A stretch of 64,000 bases of DNA from Roseburia sp. 1XD42-69. Its GTDB lineage: Bacteria > Bacillota > Clostridia > Lachnospirales > Lachnospiraceae. The stretch spans positions 62,001 to 126,000 of the forward strand of contig NZ_RAZG01000005.1 of the NCBI RefSeq assembly GCF_003612565.1, given 5' to 3'. Positions 9,530-19,530 of this stretch are shown here, one piece after another; the first letter of the stretch is position 1; each line of letters opens with the position of its first letter. A program made the position numbers and the translations under genes. The notes under the pieces were generated by a model. It searched no databases. It had not been told where the DNA came from and saw only the letters and a program-made list of their open reading frames with translations.

Positions 9530-9538
9530 ATTATAGCA
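9530..9538 (-). promoter_or_regulatory. Extended -10 promoter for the pyr operon
   Basis: TATAAT at 9530-9535 on the minus strand, preceded by TG one base upstream (TGCTATAAT), about 50 bases before the pyrC ATG. The -35 region is poor. No PyrR-type attenuator was seen in the short leader. Confidence 0.55.
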
Positions 9539-9551
9539 TAGGGGCACAAAG

Positions 9552-9590
9552 GAAAAAAGAGTGAAAAAACATTTTTCCACTCTTTTTCCC
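9552..9590 (-). terminator. Intrinsic terminator after glgP
   Basis: On the minus strand GAGTGGAAAAA and TTTTTTCACTC form a hairpin followed by T6. It lies between the glgP stop and the pyr promoter. Confidence 0.8.
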
Positions 9591-9613
9591 TATTGCTCAA
9601 CCTATTTTTTCTA

Positions 9614-11872
9614 TTAATTTAGTTTCCATACCTCATCATTGTACTGTTTTATAGTCCTGTCGGAGGAGAAGAAACCTGCCTTGCTGATATTTACAAGCAT
9701 TTTCTTTGCCCACGCCCTTCTGTCCTCATAGTCCTTTAATGCCTTTTCTTTCTGCTCTTTGTAGGATTTCAGGTCAAGGAGAGTCATAAACCAGTCTTTG
9801 TTAATCAACTCGTCATGGAGTCTCTGTAAGTTTTCCCTCTGGCCAATCTTTAAGAGCTCCTCGCTTACAATAAAGTCCACGGCACGCTTGATGTCCCCAT
9901 CTTTCTCGTAGAAATCTTTTGACACGTAATCGCTCTTTGCATAGTGGTCGATAACTGCGTCACTGGACTCTCCAAAGATATAAATATTATCCTCCCCTAC
10001 CAGATCCGCAATTTCCACATTTGCCCCGTCCATAGTTCCAAGAGCCACAGCGCCGTTTAACATAAATTTCATATTGCTGGTGCCGCTTGCCTCTTTGGAT
10101 GCCAGGGAAATCTGCTCATGGATATCTGCGGCAGGAATGAGCTTCTCTGCAAGGGTTACATTGTAATTCTCCACCATAACCACTTTCAGGTATGGAGATA
10201 CCTCCGGGTCATTGTCGATAAGCTGCTGTAAACAGAGAATCAAATGAATAATATCCTTTGCAATTATATAAGCCGGAGCTGCCTTTGCACCAAATAATAC
10301 GGTGATTGGGGTGGAAGGCTTCTTACCTTCTTTAATTTCAAAATATTTCTGAATCACATACAGGGCATTCATCTGCTGTCTCTTGTACTCGTGAAGTCTC
10401 TTCACCTGGATATCGAAAATAGAATTCTCGTTTAACTCGATTCCCTGGGTATGTTTCAGGTAATTTTTAAGTTCTGCTTTCGCCTCTGTCTTTACCCCTA
10501 AGAGACGGTCTAACACACTGTCATCATTTGCAAAGGAAGCCAGTTTTTCAAGTTCCATGGCATCCTTCTTAAATCCTGGCCCGATAAGCTCCTCAATAAG
10601 TTTTGCAAGGCTTGGGTTGCAGTGTAAAAGCCAGCGGCGGAAGGTGATGCCGTTTGTCTTATTGTTAAATTTCTCCGGATATAACTTGTAGAAGTTATTC
10701 AGCTCGGAATTTTTCAAAATCTCTGTGTGGAGGTAAGCCACACCGTTTACGCTGTAACCATAGTGGATGTCAATGTGAGCCATATGCACACGCTTCTCAT
10801 CGTCAATAATTGCCACAGACTTATCCTCATATTTTGCGGCAATGCGGTTGTGCAGTTCATAGATAATGGGCAGAAGCTGGGGCACTGCTTTCTCCAGGTA
10901 GTGCATGGGCCATTTTTCCAATGCCTCTGCTAAAATGGTATGGTTTGTATAAGCACATGCCTTGGAGACAATGGAAATTGCCTCATCCATGCCGATTCCC
11001 CGCTCCATCAAAAGACGGATTAATTCAGGAATCACCATAGTGGGATGTGTATCGTTAATCTGAATGGTAGCATAGTCAGCCAGGTCGTGTAAATTGCATC
11101 CCCTTGCCACAGCCTCATCCAAAATCAGTCTGGCACCGGAGCTTACCATAAAATACTGCTGGTATACACGTAAAATGCGTCCTGCGTCATCACTGTCATC
11201 GGGATATAAAAATAAGGTAAGGTTGCGCCCTATATCTTCTTTATCAAAATTGATATTATCGTCTTTTACCATACCCTCGTCCACAGTTTCCACATCAAAA
11301 AGATGAAGTTTGGTGGTGCGGTTGTCGTAGCCGATGACATCAATATCATACATTCTGGATGTAAGGTTAAATCCTCCGAAACTGATGGGATATACCACAT
11401 CTGTCTTAGTAAGCCAGCTCTCTTTTTCTATCCATGGATTTGGAGTCTCGCTCTGGAGATTGTTGTAAAACACCTGCTTAAACAATCCGTAGTGATAATT
11501 TAATCCCACGCCGTCTCCGTTTAATCCCAATGTGGCAATGGAATCCAAAAAGCAGGCTGCAAGTCTTCCAAGACCTCCGTTTCCAAGGGAAGGTTCCGGC
11601 TCCACTTCCTCGATTTCCGTTAAACTCTTGCCGTTTTCTTCCAGGACTTTTTTTACATCCTCATAAATACCAAGATTAATTAAGTTGTTGGACAACAATT
11701 TTCCGATTAAGAATTCTGCGGAAATATAATACAGCTTTTTCTTTCCATCATTGCTTACCTTATCCTTTGCCATTCCTTTTGTCATCTCCAAAAGGCTGTA
11801 ATACAATTCCTCGTTGGTACAATCTTTGATTTCTTTGCCGCATCTTGTTTTTGCTACCTCTGCTAAATTCAT
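9614..11872 (-). CDS. glgP: Glycogen/starch/maltodextrin phosphorylase
   Basis: 752 residues from the ATG at 11872 (GGAGGGTTAATT upstream); the longer frame crosses the promoter. Family landmarks: [27 protein letters not shown] near the N terminus, [23 protein letters not shown], and the pyridoxal-phosphate Lys in [15 protein letters not shown]. It releases glucose-1-phosphate from glycogen or maltodextrin in the cytoplasm. It stands alone with its own promoter and terminator, and is divergent from an AraC regulator that could control it. Confidence 0.95.
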   Translation of the reverse strand: MNLAEVAKTRCGKEIKDCTNEELYYSLLEMTKGMAKDKVSNDGKKKLYYISAEFLIGKLLSNNLINLGIYEDVKKVLEENGKSLTEIEEVEPEPSLGNGGLGRLAACFLDSIATLGLNGDGVGLNYHYGLFKQVFYNNLQSETPNPWIEKESWLTKTDVVYPISFGGFNLTSRMYDIDVIGYDNRTTKLHLFDVETVDEGMVKDDNINFDKEDIGRNLTLFLYPDDSDDAGRILRVYQQYFMVSSGARLILDEAVARGCNLHDLADYATIQINDTHPTMVIPELIRLLMERGIGMDEAISIVSKACAYTNHTILAEALEKWPMHYLEKAVPQLLPIIYELHNRIAAKYEDKSVAIIDDEKRVHMAHIDIHYGYSVNGVAYLHTEILKNSELNNFYKLYPEKFNNKTNGITFRRWLLHCNPSLAKLIEELIGPGFKKDAMELEKLASFANDDSVLDRLLGVKTEAKAELKNYLKHTQGIELNENSIFDIQVKRLHEYKRQQMNALYVIQKYFEIKEGKKPSTPITVLFGAKAAPAYIIAKDIIHLILCLQQLIDNDPEVSPYLKVVMVENYNVTLAEKLIPAADIHEQISLASKEASGTSNMKFMLNGAVALGTMDGANVEIADLVGEDNIYIFGESSDAVIDHYAKSDYVSKDFYEKDGDIKRAVDFIVSEELLKIGQRENLQRLHDELINKDWFMTLLDLKSYKEQKEKALKDYEDRRAWAKKMLVNISKAGFFSSDRTIKQYNDEVWKLN

Positions 11873-11948
11873 AATTAACCCTCCATTGTTCTCTTCTTCG
11901 CTCTCACTTTGCTTATTTCCTTGGGTATTGTTCCCCGGTTCAGTACCA

Positions 11949-11957
11949 ATTATAGCA
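11949..11957 (-). promoter_or_regulatory. Extended -10 promoter for glgP
   Basis: TGCTATAAT on the minus strand, with TATAAT at 11949-11954, 77 bases before the glgP ATG. It lies about 20 bases from the divergent araC-type promoter, so one regulator could act on both. Confidence 0.5.
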
Positions 11958-11974
11958 TTTTTACATGATTTTTC

Positions 11975-12004
11975 TTGCAGTATTCCCTTCAAATATAGTA
12001 CAAT
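11975..12004 (+). promoter_or_regulatory. Sigma-A promoter for the AraC-family regulator
   Basis: TTGCAG at 11975-11980, an 18-base spacer, TACAAT at 11999-12004, about 36 bases before the start at 12040. Confidence 0.6.
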
Positions 12005-12039
12005 ACTATCAACTTTTAGAGAAAAGAAGGGATTCTTTT

Positions 12040-12915
12040 ATGCATATTTCAGAATATGAAAATTATCAGGAAAAAAAAGACCACGGAAGCCCTACGTTTC
12101 CCTACACCACATACCTGTGCTCCATCCCACTGGATTTCTCCTCCGTCCCCCTCCACTGGCATGAGGAAATGGAAATTATCTACATAAAAAAAGGAAAGGG
12201 GCAGGTTATGGTGGATTTAGAGGCTTATTCCGTATCTGCTGGAACACTTGTGCTTATTTTACCGGGGCAGCTCCACTCTATCCAGCAATTTGAAGATTCC
12301 TCCATGGAATATGAAAATATTATTTTCCACCCTGACATCCTGCTGTCCAAAAAGGGCGACGACTGTTCAAATGACTTCCTTCTTCCCCTGTTTACCAACA
12401 TGATTTCCCTGCCCACCTGCATTACGCCGGAGCTTGAAAACTACCATAAAATTGCCGCATGCATTGACCAGGCGGATGAAATCTGCAAAACTTACCCAAA
12501 AGCCTTCCAGTTTGCCATTAAAAGCCAGCTTTTTTCTTTTTTCTACCTTCTCTTTTCCACCTGTGCGGATATGGCAAATATGCCGAAAAATAAAAGAAGT
12601 CTTGACAAAATGAAGCAAATTATTAAATATATAGAGTGTAACTATATGGAAAAAATCACCATAGCAGATGTGGCCTCTGAAATCGGTGTCAGCCCTTCCC
12701 ATTTTATGAAGTACTTTAAAAACACTATGGGCACCTCATTCATTGACTATTTAAATGAGTACCGGCTGAGTATGGCATCCCGTCTGCTCCTGTCCTCAGA
12801 CGTTTCCATCCTGGACATTGCCAATGAGGCAGGATTTGATAATCTTTCCTATTTTAACCGCCTTTTTAAAAAAAGATTTGGCATTACGCCTAGTAACTAC
12901 AGAAAGTCGAGGTAA
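12040..12915 (+). CDS. AraC-family transcriptional regulator with cupin sensor domain
   Basis: 291 residues from the ATG at 12040 (GAAGGG eight bases before). The N-terminal cupin has LHWHEEMEIIYIKKGKG and LILPGQLHS metal/ligand-type motifs. The C-terminal double helix-turn-helix is complete (ITIADVASEIGVSPSHFMKYF and SILDIANEAGFDNLSYFNR, ending RFGITPSNYRK). Such regulators usually sense a sugar. Its divergent neighbour glgP makes a carbohydrate role likely but unproven. Confidence 0.92.
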   Translation: MHISEYENYQEKKDHGSPTFPYTTYLCSIPLDFSSVPLHWHEEMEIIYIKKGKGQVMVDLEAYSVSAGTLVLILPGQLHSIQQFEDSSMEYENIIFHPDILLSKKGDDCSNDFLLPLFTNMISLPTCITPELENYHKIAACIDQADEICKTYPKAFQFAIKSQLFSFFYLLFSTCADMANMPKNKRSLDKMKQIIKYIECNYMEKITIADVASEIGVSPSHFMKYFKNTMGTSFIDYLNEYRLSMASRLLLSSDVSILDIANEAGFDNLSYFNRLFKKRFGITPSNYRKSR

Positions 12916-12925
12916 TTTTAAATTT

Positions 12926-14203
12926 ATGGGTACATCAGACATTGCACAGCTAGCTTTTTTGGTTCTGCTATTATTTCTCTCCGCCTTCTTTTCTTCTGCG
13001 GAGACAGCTTTTACAACCACAAGCCGCATCCGTATGCGCACTTTGGCGGAAAGCGGTGATAAAAGGGCAGCCAGAGTCCTTGACATTACGGACGATATGC
13101 ACAAAATGCTAAGCGCAATTTTAATCGGGAACAATGTTGTGAATCTCTACGCATCTTCCCTGGCAACCACCCTTGCCATACGGTTATTCGGCAGTGTTGG
13201 AGCTGGAATTGCCACCGGTATCCTGACACTTTTAATTTTGATTTTCGGAGAAATCTCCCCAAAAACCTTAGCCACCATAAACGCAGATAAAATTGCTCTG
13301 CGTTATTCCAAAATTGTCTGGGGGCTTATGTGGCTTTTGACGCCTGTTATATTTATTGTAAACTGGCTCTCCATGGGATTTTTAAAACTCCTTCGGGTAG
13401 ACCCAAGCAAACAGCAGGCCACCATGACAGAGGAAGAATTTAAAACAATTGTAAATGTAGGGCATGAAACAGGGGTTTTGGAAAACACCGAACGGGACAT
13501 GATTAACAACATGTTTGACTTTGGGGATTCCCAGGCAAAGGAAATTATGGTTCCCCGCATAGACACCATATTTGCCCAGGCGGACAGCTCCTACCAGGAA
13601 TTAATCGAAATTTTCAGGAAAGAGCGCCACACTAAAATTCCTATCTATCAGGAGAGCACAGACGACGTAATCGGTATTCTCAATATGAAAGACCTGCTTT
13701 TATGTGACGAGAGGGATTTCAATATTCAGGAACTTATGTGGAAACCCTACTTTACCTATGAACAGAAAAATATCTCAGAACTGTTTTTTGAGATGCGGCA
13801 AAACTCTATCTCCATCGCCATTATTTTAGATGAATACGGCGTGACCGCCGGAATGATTACCATGGAAGACCTGCTTGAGGAAATTGTAGGGGATTTAAGG
13901 GATGAAGACGATGTAAACGAGGAAGACCCCATTGTAAAAATAAGCAGCCGGGAATACCATGTGGCCGGCTCCATGAATCTGGAAGATTTATGTGACGAAC
14001 TTCATCTCCCATTTAGCTCGGAGGACTACGAAACCATCGGCGGATACCTCATAGGGCTGTTAGACCATCTCCCGGAAATAAATGAGCTGGTTACCACAGA
14101 GGAAGGGATTCTCCTTCGGGTAAACAAAATGGATAAAAACCGCATAGAAGAAATCTATTTAAAACTCCCGGAAAGTATGGTTGAGACTGAGGCAGAGGCG
14201 TAA
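12926..14203 (+). CDS. Hemolysin C/CorC-like membrane protein (DUF21, CBS pair, CorC_HlyC)
   Basis: 425 residues from the ATG at 12926, ten bases after the AraC stop; GAGG overlaps that stop. Four membrane helices form a DUF21/CNNM domain (FLVLLLFLSAFFSSAETAF ... LLILIFGEISPKTLA). Two CBS motifs follow (VPRIDTIFAQAD; KIPIYQESTDDVIGILNM), then a CorC_HlyC domain (EYHVAGSMNLEDL...ETIGGYLIG). The family is linked to magnesium or other cation efflux; the haemolysin name is historical. Confidence 0.9.
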   Translation: MGTSDIAQLAFLVLLLFLSAFFSSAETAFTTTSRIRMRTLAESGDKRAARVLDITDDMHKMLSAILIGNNVVNLYASSLATTLAIRLFGSVGAGIATGILTLLILIFGEISPKTLATINADKIALRYSKIVWGLMWLLTPVIFIVNWLSMGFLKLLRVDPSKQQATMTEEEFKTIVNVGHETGVLENTERDMINNMFDFGDSQAKEIMVPRIDTIFAQADSSYQELIEIFRKERHTKIPIYQESTDDVIGILNMKDLLLCDERDFNIQELMWKPYFTYEQKNISELFFEMRQNSISIAIILDEYGVTAGMITMEDLLEEIVGDLRDEDDVNEEDPIVKISSREYHVAGSMNLEDLCDELHLPFSSEDYETIGGYLIGLLDHLPEINELVTTEEGILLRVNKMDKNRIEEIYLKLPESMVETEAEA

Positions 14204-14226
14204 GCCCCTGCCCGGTCTCTTTCTAT
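14183..14226 (+). terminator. Intrinsic terminator after the HlyC-like gene
   Basis: GAGAC..GGCAG pairs with CTGCC..GTCTC, then TTTCTATTT. The stem overlaps the last codons and lies between two convergent genes. Confidence 0.65.
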
Positions 14227-17200
14227 TTACTGTACCCGGCATGATCCAAATTCCTGTAAAAATGCCTGCTGGCTGCTTTGTATCCCCCTTTGTTCCAAAA
14301 ATTCCTGGGCCAAAAGCACCTGCTCATGGGTAAATTGCCACACCTGCTGCACCCTCTCCCATGTTCCGCTCCCTGGCTTTTTCACAGGCTTTGCCCCAAA
14401 TATCTGCTCTGCAGCTGATGGTTTTGTATACTCCTCCCCTGTTTTATGGTTATTTAACGTTCTCTTTAATATGGAGGCGTATTCTTCTGTCCGCCACACG
14501 GAATTTTCCGACAGGGTATCTACATGTTCCTGTGAGATAAAACGGACATTCCCGCTTTCACATTTTCTAGGGAATGTGTCCGCAAGATGGACTGTCACCA
14601 TCTTTTTCGTCTCATTTCCCACGGCATCCCTGGCATAATAGGTAATGGTCATGCTCATATCTTCCTCCGCCTCTGTAAAATCCTCTGCCCGGTAATCCAA
14701 AATAAGAAAGGTGCTGTGATGCTTTCTGTCTTCCCCGCAGCTTATCGTTCCCTTTTCGTCTGTCACACCTTCCAGCTCTTTATCTGTAGCCTCTGCCAGC
14801 CCCAGCAAATACTCCTGGGTTAATTTTCCGCTCTGTGCTTCCTTAAGAGAAAAGTACAAATCCCCTGCTTTAATCTGGGGAAACTCATCCCACACGGCAA
14901 ACATATTGATATAGGGTACGTCTTCTCCCTGTAAATCTAAAGTAGGATTGACAAATTCACTGGCCAAAACACCAAAAGTCAAACCCTTTCCCGGCAAAAC
15001 TTCTGATGTATTGACTCCGTCCAGAAGAATTTCCCTGCCCTCAACTTCTCCTTCCTCTTTTGTATATTTTTTGTTTTCTTCCTGCTGCTTCTTATCACAA
15101 AACATGCTCCACCCCTGAAAGCTGTATGGAACAATTTCTTTGCAAATTTTCCCTTCCTTATCCTTTTCCTCCCCTGTGGCTATATCCACGGTTTCTTTTT
15201 CCACTTCCTTTTTAAAATACTCCAAATCATTTCCCCGGAAAGTGTATTTCTCTCCGGCGGATTCCACTTGTTCCAGATAATCCTCCCCCAAAGTCTGGGC
15301 ATTTCCCATATAGGCAATACAAAAACTACTATCCCATTGGGCATAAAGTGTCACGTCCTCATCCTCCCGAAAAACAAAGCTGGTCTTTTCCGGAGATAAC
15401 ACCAGTTCCTCCATGCCTGAAATTTCCGGTGTCAGGCTCCATCCCAAAAACCTGTAAACTTTCTTGAAATCCTTATGGGATACCTCAGCTCCCTCGAAAA
15501 ACACCGTAATATCTCTTCCCTGCTCTTTCCACTTTGTCTTTGGAAGAATATTTTCCCCCTCCCCCAAAACTCTTTTGTCCTTTTCGGAAAGATTGTCCGA
15601 AAACTGAATGGCATTCATATCCTTATAACAGGCGTACACTCTGGCATCTCTTGTAAAATATCTGTAATCCCTGCTCCCGCCGATATCCGGTATCAAAGTA
15701 CCGTCCTCTTTTACCATAGCATGGCCCTTTCCATTTTCTTCCGTAAAATATCCCACAAATTTCTGTCTCCTCTCACCGCCGAAAAGTGTCTCTTCCGGCC
15801 TGTTTTTTTGTGGAATCACAATCCTGCCATTTTCAAAGGGGCTTTCTTTTCCCTTTTCTTTAGAATAATACTTTCCATATTTCTGGTATACTTCCCCTGT
15901 CCCCGGTGCAAAAGCTCCCTGGCTGTCTAAAGTAATCTTATAGATACATGGCTGCCACCGGGCATAAAGGGTTACTACCCCAAAATCCTCCCAGGTAAGA
16001 TTTTCATTTATCTTTTGTCCCCCTGCAAAGGTGTCTCCCTCCCCCTGAGGGTTCCTGGAATACCCTAAAAAATCATAACCTGTTTTTGAAAACCCATTGG
16101 GCATAAGGGAAAATGTCTGTCCAAAATATACTTTCTGCTCCTTTATCTCTCCACTGTCCGCCCCGTTTCCATCATATCTCACTGTGTATTCTTTCCTGGG
16201 AATATCCACATATTGCCGCCTTGCAAAGGCAGGGGCAGTACTCTCCGGCAGTACATAAGCCCTGTGGTTGGTTTTTCCTTCTCTGTCCTGGCTGACATAT
16301 CCGGAAACCACTGCACCTGCGGGATAATATTTGCTTTCGTGGAGCGTATAGTCCCCTGGGTAGTTCCCCTGGCTGTCCATTGCACGATAATAGATTTCAT
16401 TAAGGTATTGATAACTTTTTCTCCACCCTTCTTCCCCGCAGTGATATGTACACTGTTCATACCGGACTCCCTGGGAAATCCCGGAAGACGGGCAGGTTTC
16501 ATAATTCCATGCCCCAGACGGAAAGGAATGTCCGTGGGCAGGTATCATTTCCTCTTTTAATTCTGTCCTTACCGTTTTTTTACAATGGCTGCAGATAAGT
16601 TCCCTGGAATGAACTTTTTTACCGTTTCTAAGGCAGGTATTCTGCTCCAATGTCTTCCATTCTCCCCAGTTTCCAGGTGTTGTACCATGGTTACCTCCGT
16701 AATTTAACTGATATGTCAGGGCATAGCTGCCATTGGAAGAAGAATGTTCCCCGTCATTATGGGTAAACCGGAAGGAAAATTTCTGGCTTTCCTTGTCACA
16801 GGCGTCACTACCTGGTTTGCCAAATCCACCCAAACCTCCGTCTCCAGACTCGTCTTCTTTATAGTCGGGATCTCCTTTAACATAAGAACGTGTCTGATAC
16901 TTGTCCTTTAAAGTTGTGTGCCTGGTCTTTTTAACCTTAATATCTCCCACCATAATTTCATTTAAAGGCCCAGACGCCTTAGCACTTACGGATATTTTTG
17001 AAAAATCAAACGCACCTGCATTTGTGCCCTCTGCATGAATGGTATATTTGGAGGAAGGATTTGAAGTGTAACCATTGACCCAGACGTATAGCCTGGCAGG
17101 AGTTTTATTCTGGGAAGTGGTAAGATTTACAAAATAACTTCCCTTAGACCGGGCGCTGATATGGATCGTCTGGCTTGCCCCGTTATGCTCATTACTTGCA

Positions 17201-18855
17201 GATCCATTGACATGAAATTCTTTAAAAAAATCACTGTAGAGATACTGATACAAAGTGCCCTGGAATCTCTTCTCTTCCCCGAAACGTCCATTTTCTGACA
17301 CCTCCTGCATGACAGCCCCATGGTTTTGGTTAAACAAAATATGTTTTCTGCCTAAAAGTTCCTGCCGCTGTTCTTTCGTCATATGGTCTAAAAACCGCTT
17401 TTTATAAATATCCGGGGCATCAAGGATCAGCTTGTTTAGGTCTTCATCTGAGAGATTTTTCCAAGTGCACCTCAGTAATTCCGGCAGTTTTTCCGGCTCT
17501 TCCCCTTCTGTCTCCCCGGCTTTTAGGAAATCAAATGTTAAAAAACCTCTGCCATAATAAATATCCTCTCCCTTCTCCCCCAGATCCTCCCCTAAACTGT
17601 CTAAAATACCAAGGATTTCGTCTCTTGATTTTTGGGGGTTTTGGCTTTTTACCCATGCCAATAGAGATGAGACGATTGCAGCGGACACAGAAGTCCCCTT
17701 CGCCGTGATTTTCTGTCCGGAAATCCCTTTCACTTCAAGGGATCCATAAGCGCAGTAATCCACCCCCGTCCCGTAATTGGAGTAAGCCTCTCTCACTTTA
17801 TCACTTCCCACGGCAGCCACTGTCACCGCATCTTTTATATTTGCCGGGGTATAGCCTGACAAATCTTCCCCCTGGTTTCCGGCGGATGCCACCACAAAAA
17901 TCCCTCTGCTTGACGCCTCCTTTACCACGTCCTCCAAAATTTTACTGTGGGCAGATTTATATGCAGACATACTGATATTGATAATATCCGCCCCCTGTTC
18001 CATGGCATACCGGATTCCCATATACATATGCAAAACTGTGGTATCACCTGTCTCATCCGCCACCTTTACCGGCATGACCTTTATTTCATCCGGCGTATTC
18101 ATAAGCAGGACAGAAGCCATAGCAGTTCCATGACCATTTCTGTCTGCAATAGTATTTTCCCCGGTAAAATCCATACCTCCTTTGATACGTGCATCCCCAA
18201 GGGATGCAAAATCGTAACCGCTGTCAAGCACAACCACAGTTACCTCTGCTCCTTTCTTCTTATCTTCCTCTCCTTTAAAGGAAACGGGCTTTAATTCTTT
18301 CTCAAAGGAGACTTCCGCCTCCCCGCAGGTTTTTACCCTGGCATTTATCTCCACAGATACGCCTTGCTCTTTCAATTTCTTATAATCGTCCCCGGCCTTT
18401 TCTTCACTGTCATAAAACAGAACCGCCAGGCCGCACCCTGTCAATATGCGCTCCGCACATAACTCAAACTCTTCCGGTTTCACATCCTCCGGCGCAATCA
18501 GGCACTTCCCGGAGAAATCTTCCATCTCTTCCGGCTCCTCCTTTTCCACTGCCCGGGCCATCTCCCTAAGGCTGGTTACTTCCACACATTCTGTTTCCTG
18601 GACTTTTGTTTCCTGAATCTTTGTCTCCTGTGACACTGGCTCTTCTGTCACAAATTCTTCCGAAACAGGTTCTTCTGTCACAGCTTTTTCCGCTATCCAT
18701 TCTATTTCCTCCTCTGAGAATACAGCCAGCTTTTCTGTTTCCTTTTCTGGCACCTCCCCTGCAAAGGCAGGATGAAAAAATCCCCCCAAAAATACTCCGG
18801 CAGTCAGAAAAAAACACAACGTTCTCTTTATTCCCTCTCTATATTTTCTTATCAT
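14227..18855 (-). CDS. Giant secreted subtilase with InlB-type repeats
   Basis: 1542 residues. A signal peptide (about 1-32, ending HPAFA) is followed by a Glu/Thr/Val-rich tandem linker (about 58-92) and a complete S8 peptidase domain: Asp211 (VVLDSGYDF), His242 (RNGHGTAMAS), Asn326 (SAGNQG) and Ser389 (KGTSVSAA). After residue ~450 come a beta-rich region with jellyroll-like sequences, a four-Cys segment (ELICSHCKKTV), and several InlB/Listeria-Bacteroides repeats (YTVRYDGNGADSG...GYDFLGYSRN...VTLYARWQ). No LPxTG anchor is seen. It lies 20 bases after the last pseudopilin gene of the Tad-like unit and has no terminator or promoter between, so it is probably an exported effector or surface component of that system. 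A role in processing the pilins is also possible. Confidence 0.85.
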   Translation of the reverse strand: MIRKYREGIKRTLCFFLTAGVFLGGFFHPAFAGEVPEKETEKLAVFSEEEIEWIAEKAVTEEPVSEEFVTEEPVSQETKIQETKVQETECVEVTSLREMARAVEKEEPEEMEDFSGKCLIAPEDVKPEEFELCAERILTGCGLAVLFYDSEEKAGDDYKKLKEQGVSVEINARVKTCGEAEVSFEKELKPVSFKGEEDKKKGAEVTVVVLDSGYDFASLGDARIKGGMDFTGENTIADRNGHGTAMASVLLMNTPDEIKVMPVKVADETGDTTVLHMYMGIRYAMEQGADIINISMSAYKSAHSKILEDVVKEASSRGIFVVASAGNQGEDLSGYTPANIKDAVTVAAVGSDKVREAYSNYGTGVDYCAYGSLEVKGISGQKITAKGTSVSAAIVSSLLAWVKSQNPQKSRDEILGILDSLGEDLGEKGEDIYYGRGFLTFDFLKAGETEGEEPEKLPELLRCTWKNLSDEDLNKLILDAPDIYKKRFLDHMTKEQRQELLGRKHILFNQNHGAVMQEVSENGRFGEEKRFQGTLYQYLYSDFFKEFHVNGSASNEHNGASQTIHISARSKGSYFVNLTTSQNKTPARLYVWVNGYTSNPSSKYTIHAEGTNAGAFDFSKISVSAKASGPLNEIMVGDIKVKKTRHTTLKDKYQTRSYVKGDPDYKEDESGDGGLGGFGKPGSDACDKESQKFSFRFTHNDGEHSSSNGSYALTYQLNYGGNHGTTPGNWGEWKTLEQNTCLRNGKKVHSRELICSHCKKTVRTELKEEMIPAHGHSFPSGAWNYETCPSSGISQGVRYEQCTYHCGEEGWRKSYQYLNEIYYRAMDSQGNYPGDYTLHESKYYPAGAVVSGYVSQDREGKTNHRAYVLPESTAPAFARRQYVDIPRKEYTVRYDGNGADSGEIKEQKVYFGQTFSLMPNGFSKTGYDFLGYSRNPQGEGDTFAGGQKINENLTWEDFGVVTLYARWQPCIYKITLDSQGAFAPGTGEVYQKYGKYYSKEKGKESPFENGRIVIPQKNRPEETLFGGERRQKFVGYFTEENGKGHAMVKEDGTLIPDIGGSRDYRYFTRDARVYACYKDMNAIQFSDNLSEKDKRVLGEGENILPKTKWKEQGRDITVFFEGAEVSHKDFKKVYRFLGWSLTPEISGMEELVLSPEKTSFVFREDEDVTLYAQWDSSFCIAYMGNAQTLGEDYLEQVESAGEKYTFRGNDLEYFKKEVEKETVDIATGEEKDKEGKICKEIVPYSFQGWSMFCDKKQQEENKKYTKEEGEVEGREILLDGVNTSEVLPGKGLTFGVLASEFVNPTLDLQGEDVPYINMFAVWDEFPQIKAGDLYFSLKEAQSGKLTQEYLLGLAEATDKELEGVTDEKGTISCGEDRKHHSTFLILDYRAEDFTEAEEDMSMTITYYARDAVGNETKKMVTVHLADTFPRKCESGNVRFISQEHVDTLSENSVWRTEEYASILKRTLNNHKTGEEYTKPSAAEQIFGAKPVKKPGSGTWERVQQVWQFTHEQVLLAQEFLEQRGIQSSQQAFLQEFGSCRVQ

Positions 18856-18875
18856 CCAATTCCTCCTGTTAAATA

Positions 18876-19526
18876 TTACTCAAATACCGCTATCAAAGAC
18901 ACATCCCCGGTAACAGCCATGGGGCCCGCCCCGGTTCCCAAAACTTTGCGCACCTTTCCGGCAGACTGGGACACACAAGTTTTTTCCTCCGCCTTACCCC
19001 CGGATAGAAACTTCCAGTTTTTGAATTTTTTTCCCGGAATTTCAGGGGAGACGGGCATACTGCAGTACCCATCCTTAGGTATAGTATAGGTTTTGTACAG
19101 TTCCTTATCCCCGGTATAAAAACTCACTTTAAATTTCTCTTTTTCCTCCCTTACCTCCCTGTCAAAAATAACTGTGCGGAAGGCACAAACCGTCCCCTCA
19201 TTTCCATTGGGGTGACGGTATCTTTCCGTTATCTCCACAGATAAAATCCCGTGAACCACATCAGCCTCCAAAACAGATACTGTCAAATCTGATGTGCTGT
19301 TTGTCTGGGCCAAAAGAGCCTGGAGCAGGTCTGCGGCAAATAAATCTGCATTTTCTATGGAGCTGTCCTCCCCTTCCATCATGCTTCTAAGCGCCCCGTC
19401 CACAGATTCTGCCAAAGCCTGTTGTGCCTCCGTATGCCGCAGGGTTCTCCCTTGTATCGTCAGGGCGGACATTAGAATAAATACCAAAACCATAGTGCAG
19501 ACCAGCCCATATATCATATGTTTCAC
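18876..19526 (-). CDS. Pseudopilin-like protein with InlB-like C-terminal module
   Basis: 216 residues. It starts MKHMIYGLVCTMVLVFILMS, a single N-terminal hydrophobic helix without a leader, then a helix rich in Ala/Ser/Glu as in pilin stalks (HTEAQQALAESVDGALRSMM). The C-terminal ~60 residues (GKKFKNWKFLSGGKAEE ... GDVSLIAVFE) resemble a diverged InlB B-repeat, the same kind of module found in the subtilase that follows. This gives it the shape of a minor or tip pilin. It belongs to the Tad-like unit; its exact role is inferred. Confidence 0.65.
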   Translation of the reverse strand: MKHMIYGLVCTMVLVFILMSALTIQGRTLRHTEAQQALAESVDGALRSMMEGEDSSIENADLFAADLLQALLAQTNSTSDLTVSVLEADVVHGILSVEITERYRHPNGNEGTVCAFRTVIFDREVREEKEKFKVSFYTGDKELYKTYTIPKDGYCSMPVSPEIPGKKFKNWKFLSGGKAEEKTCVSQSAGKVRKVLGTGAGPMAVTGDVSLIAVFE

Positions 19527-19530
19527 TCCA

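Noticed and set aside
18566-18700. Tandem repeats that could suggest a CRISPR or VNTR
   Set aside because: They are imperfect coding repeats of the Glu-Glu-Pro-Val-Ser/Thr linker of the subtilase, without spacers.
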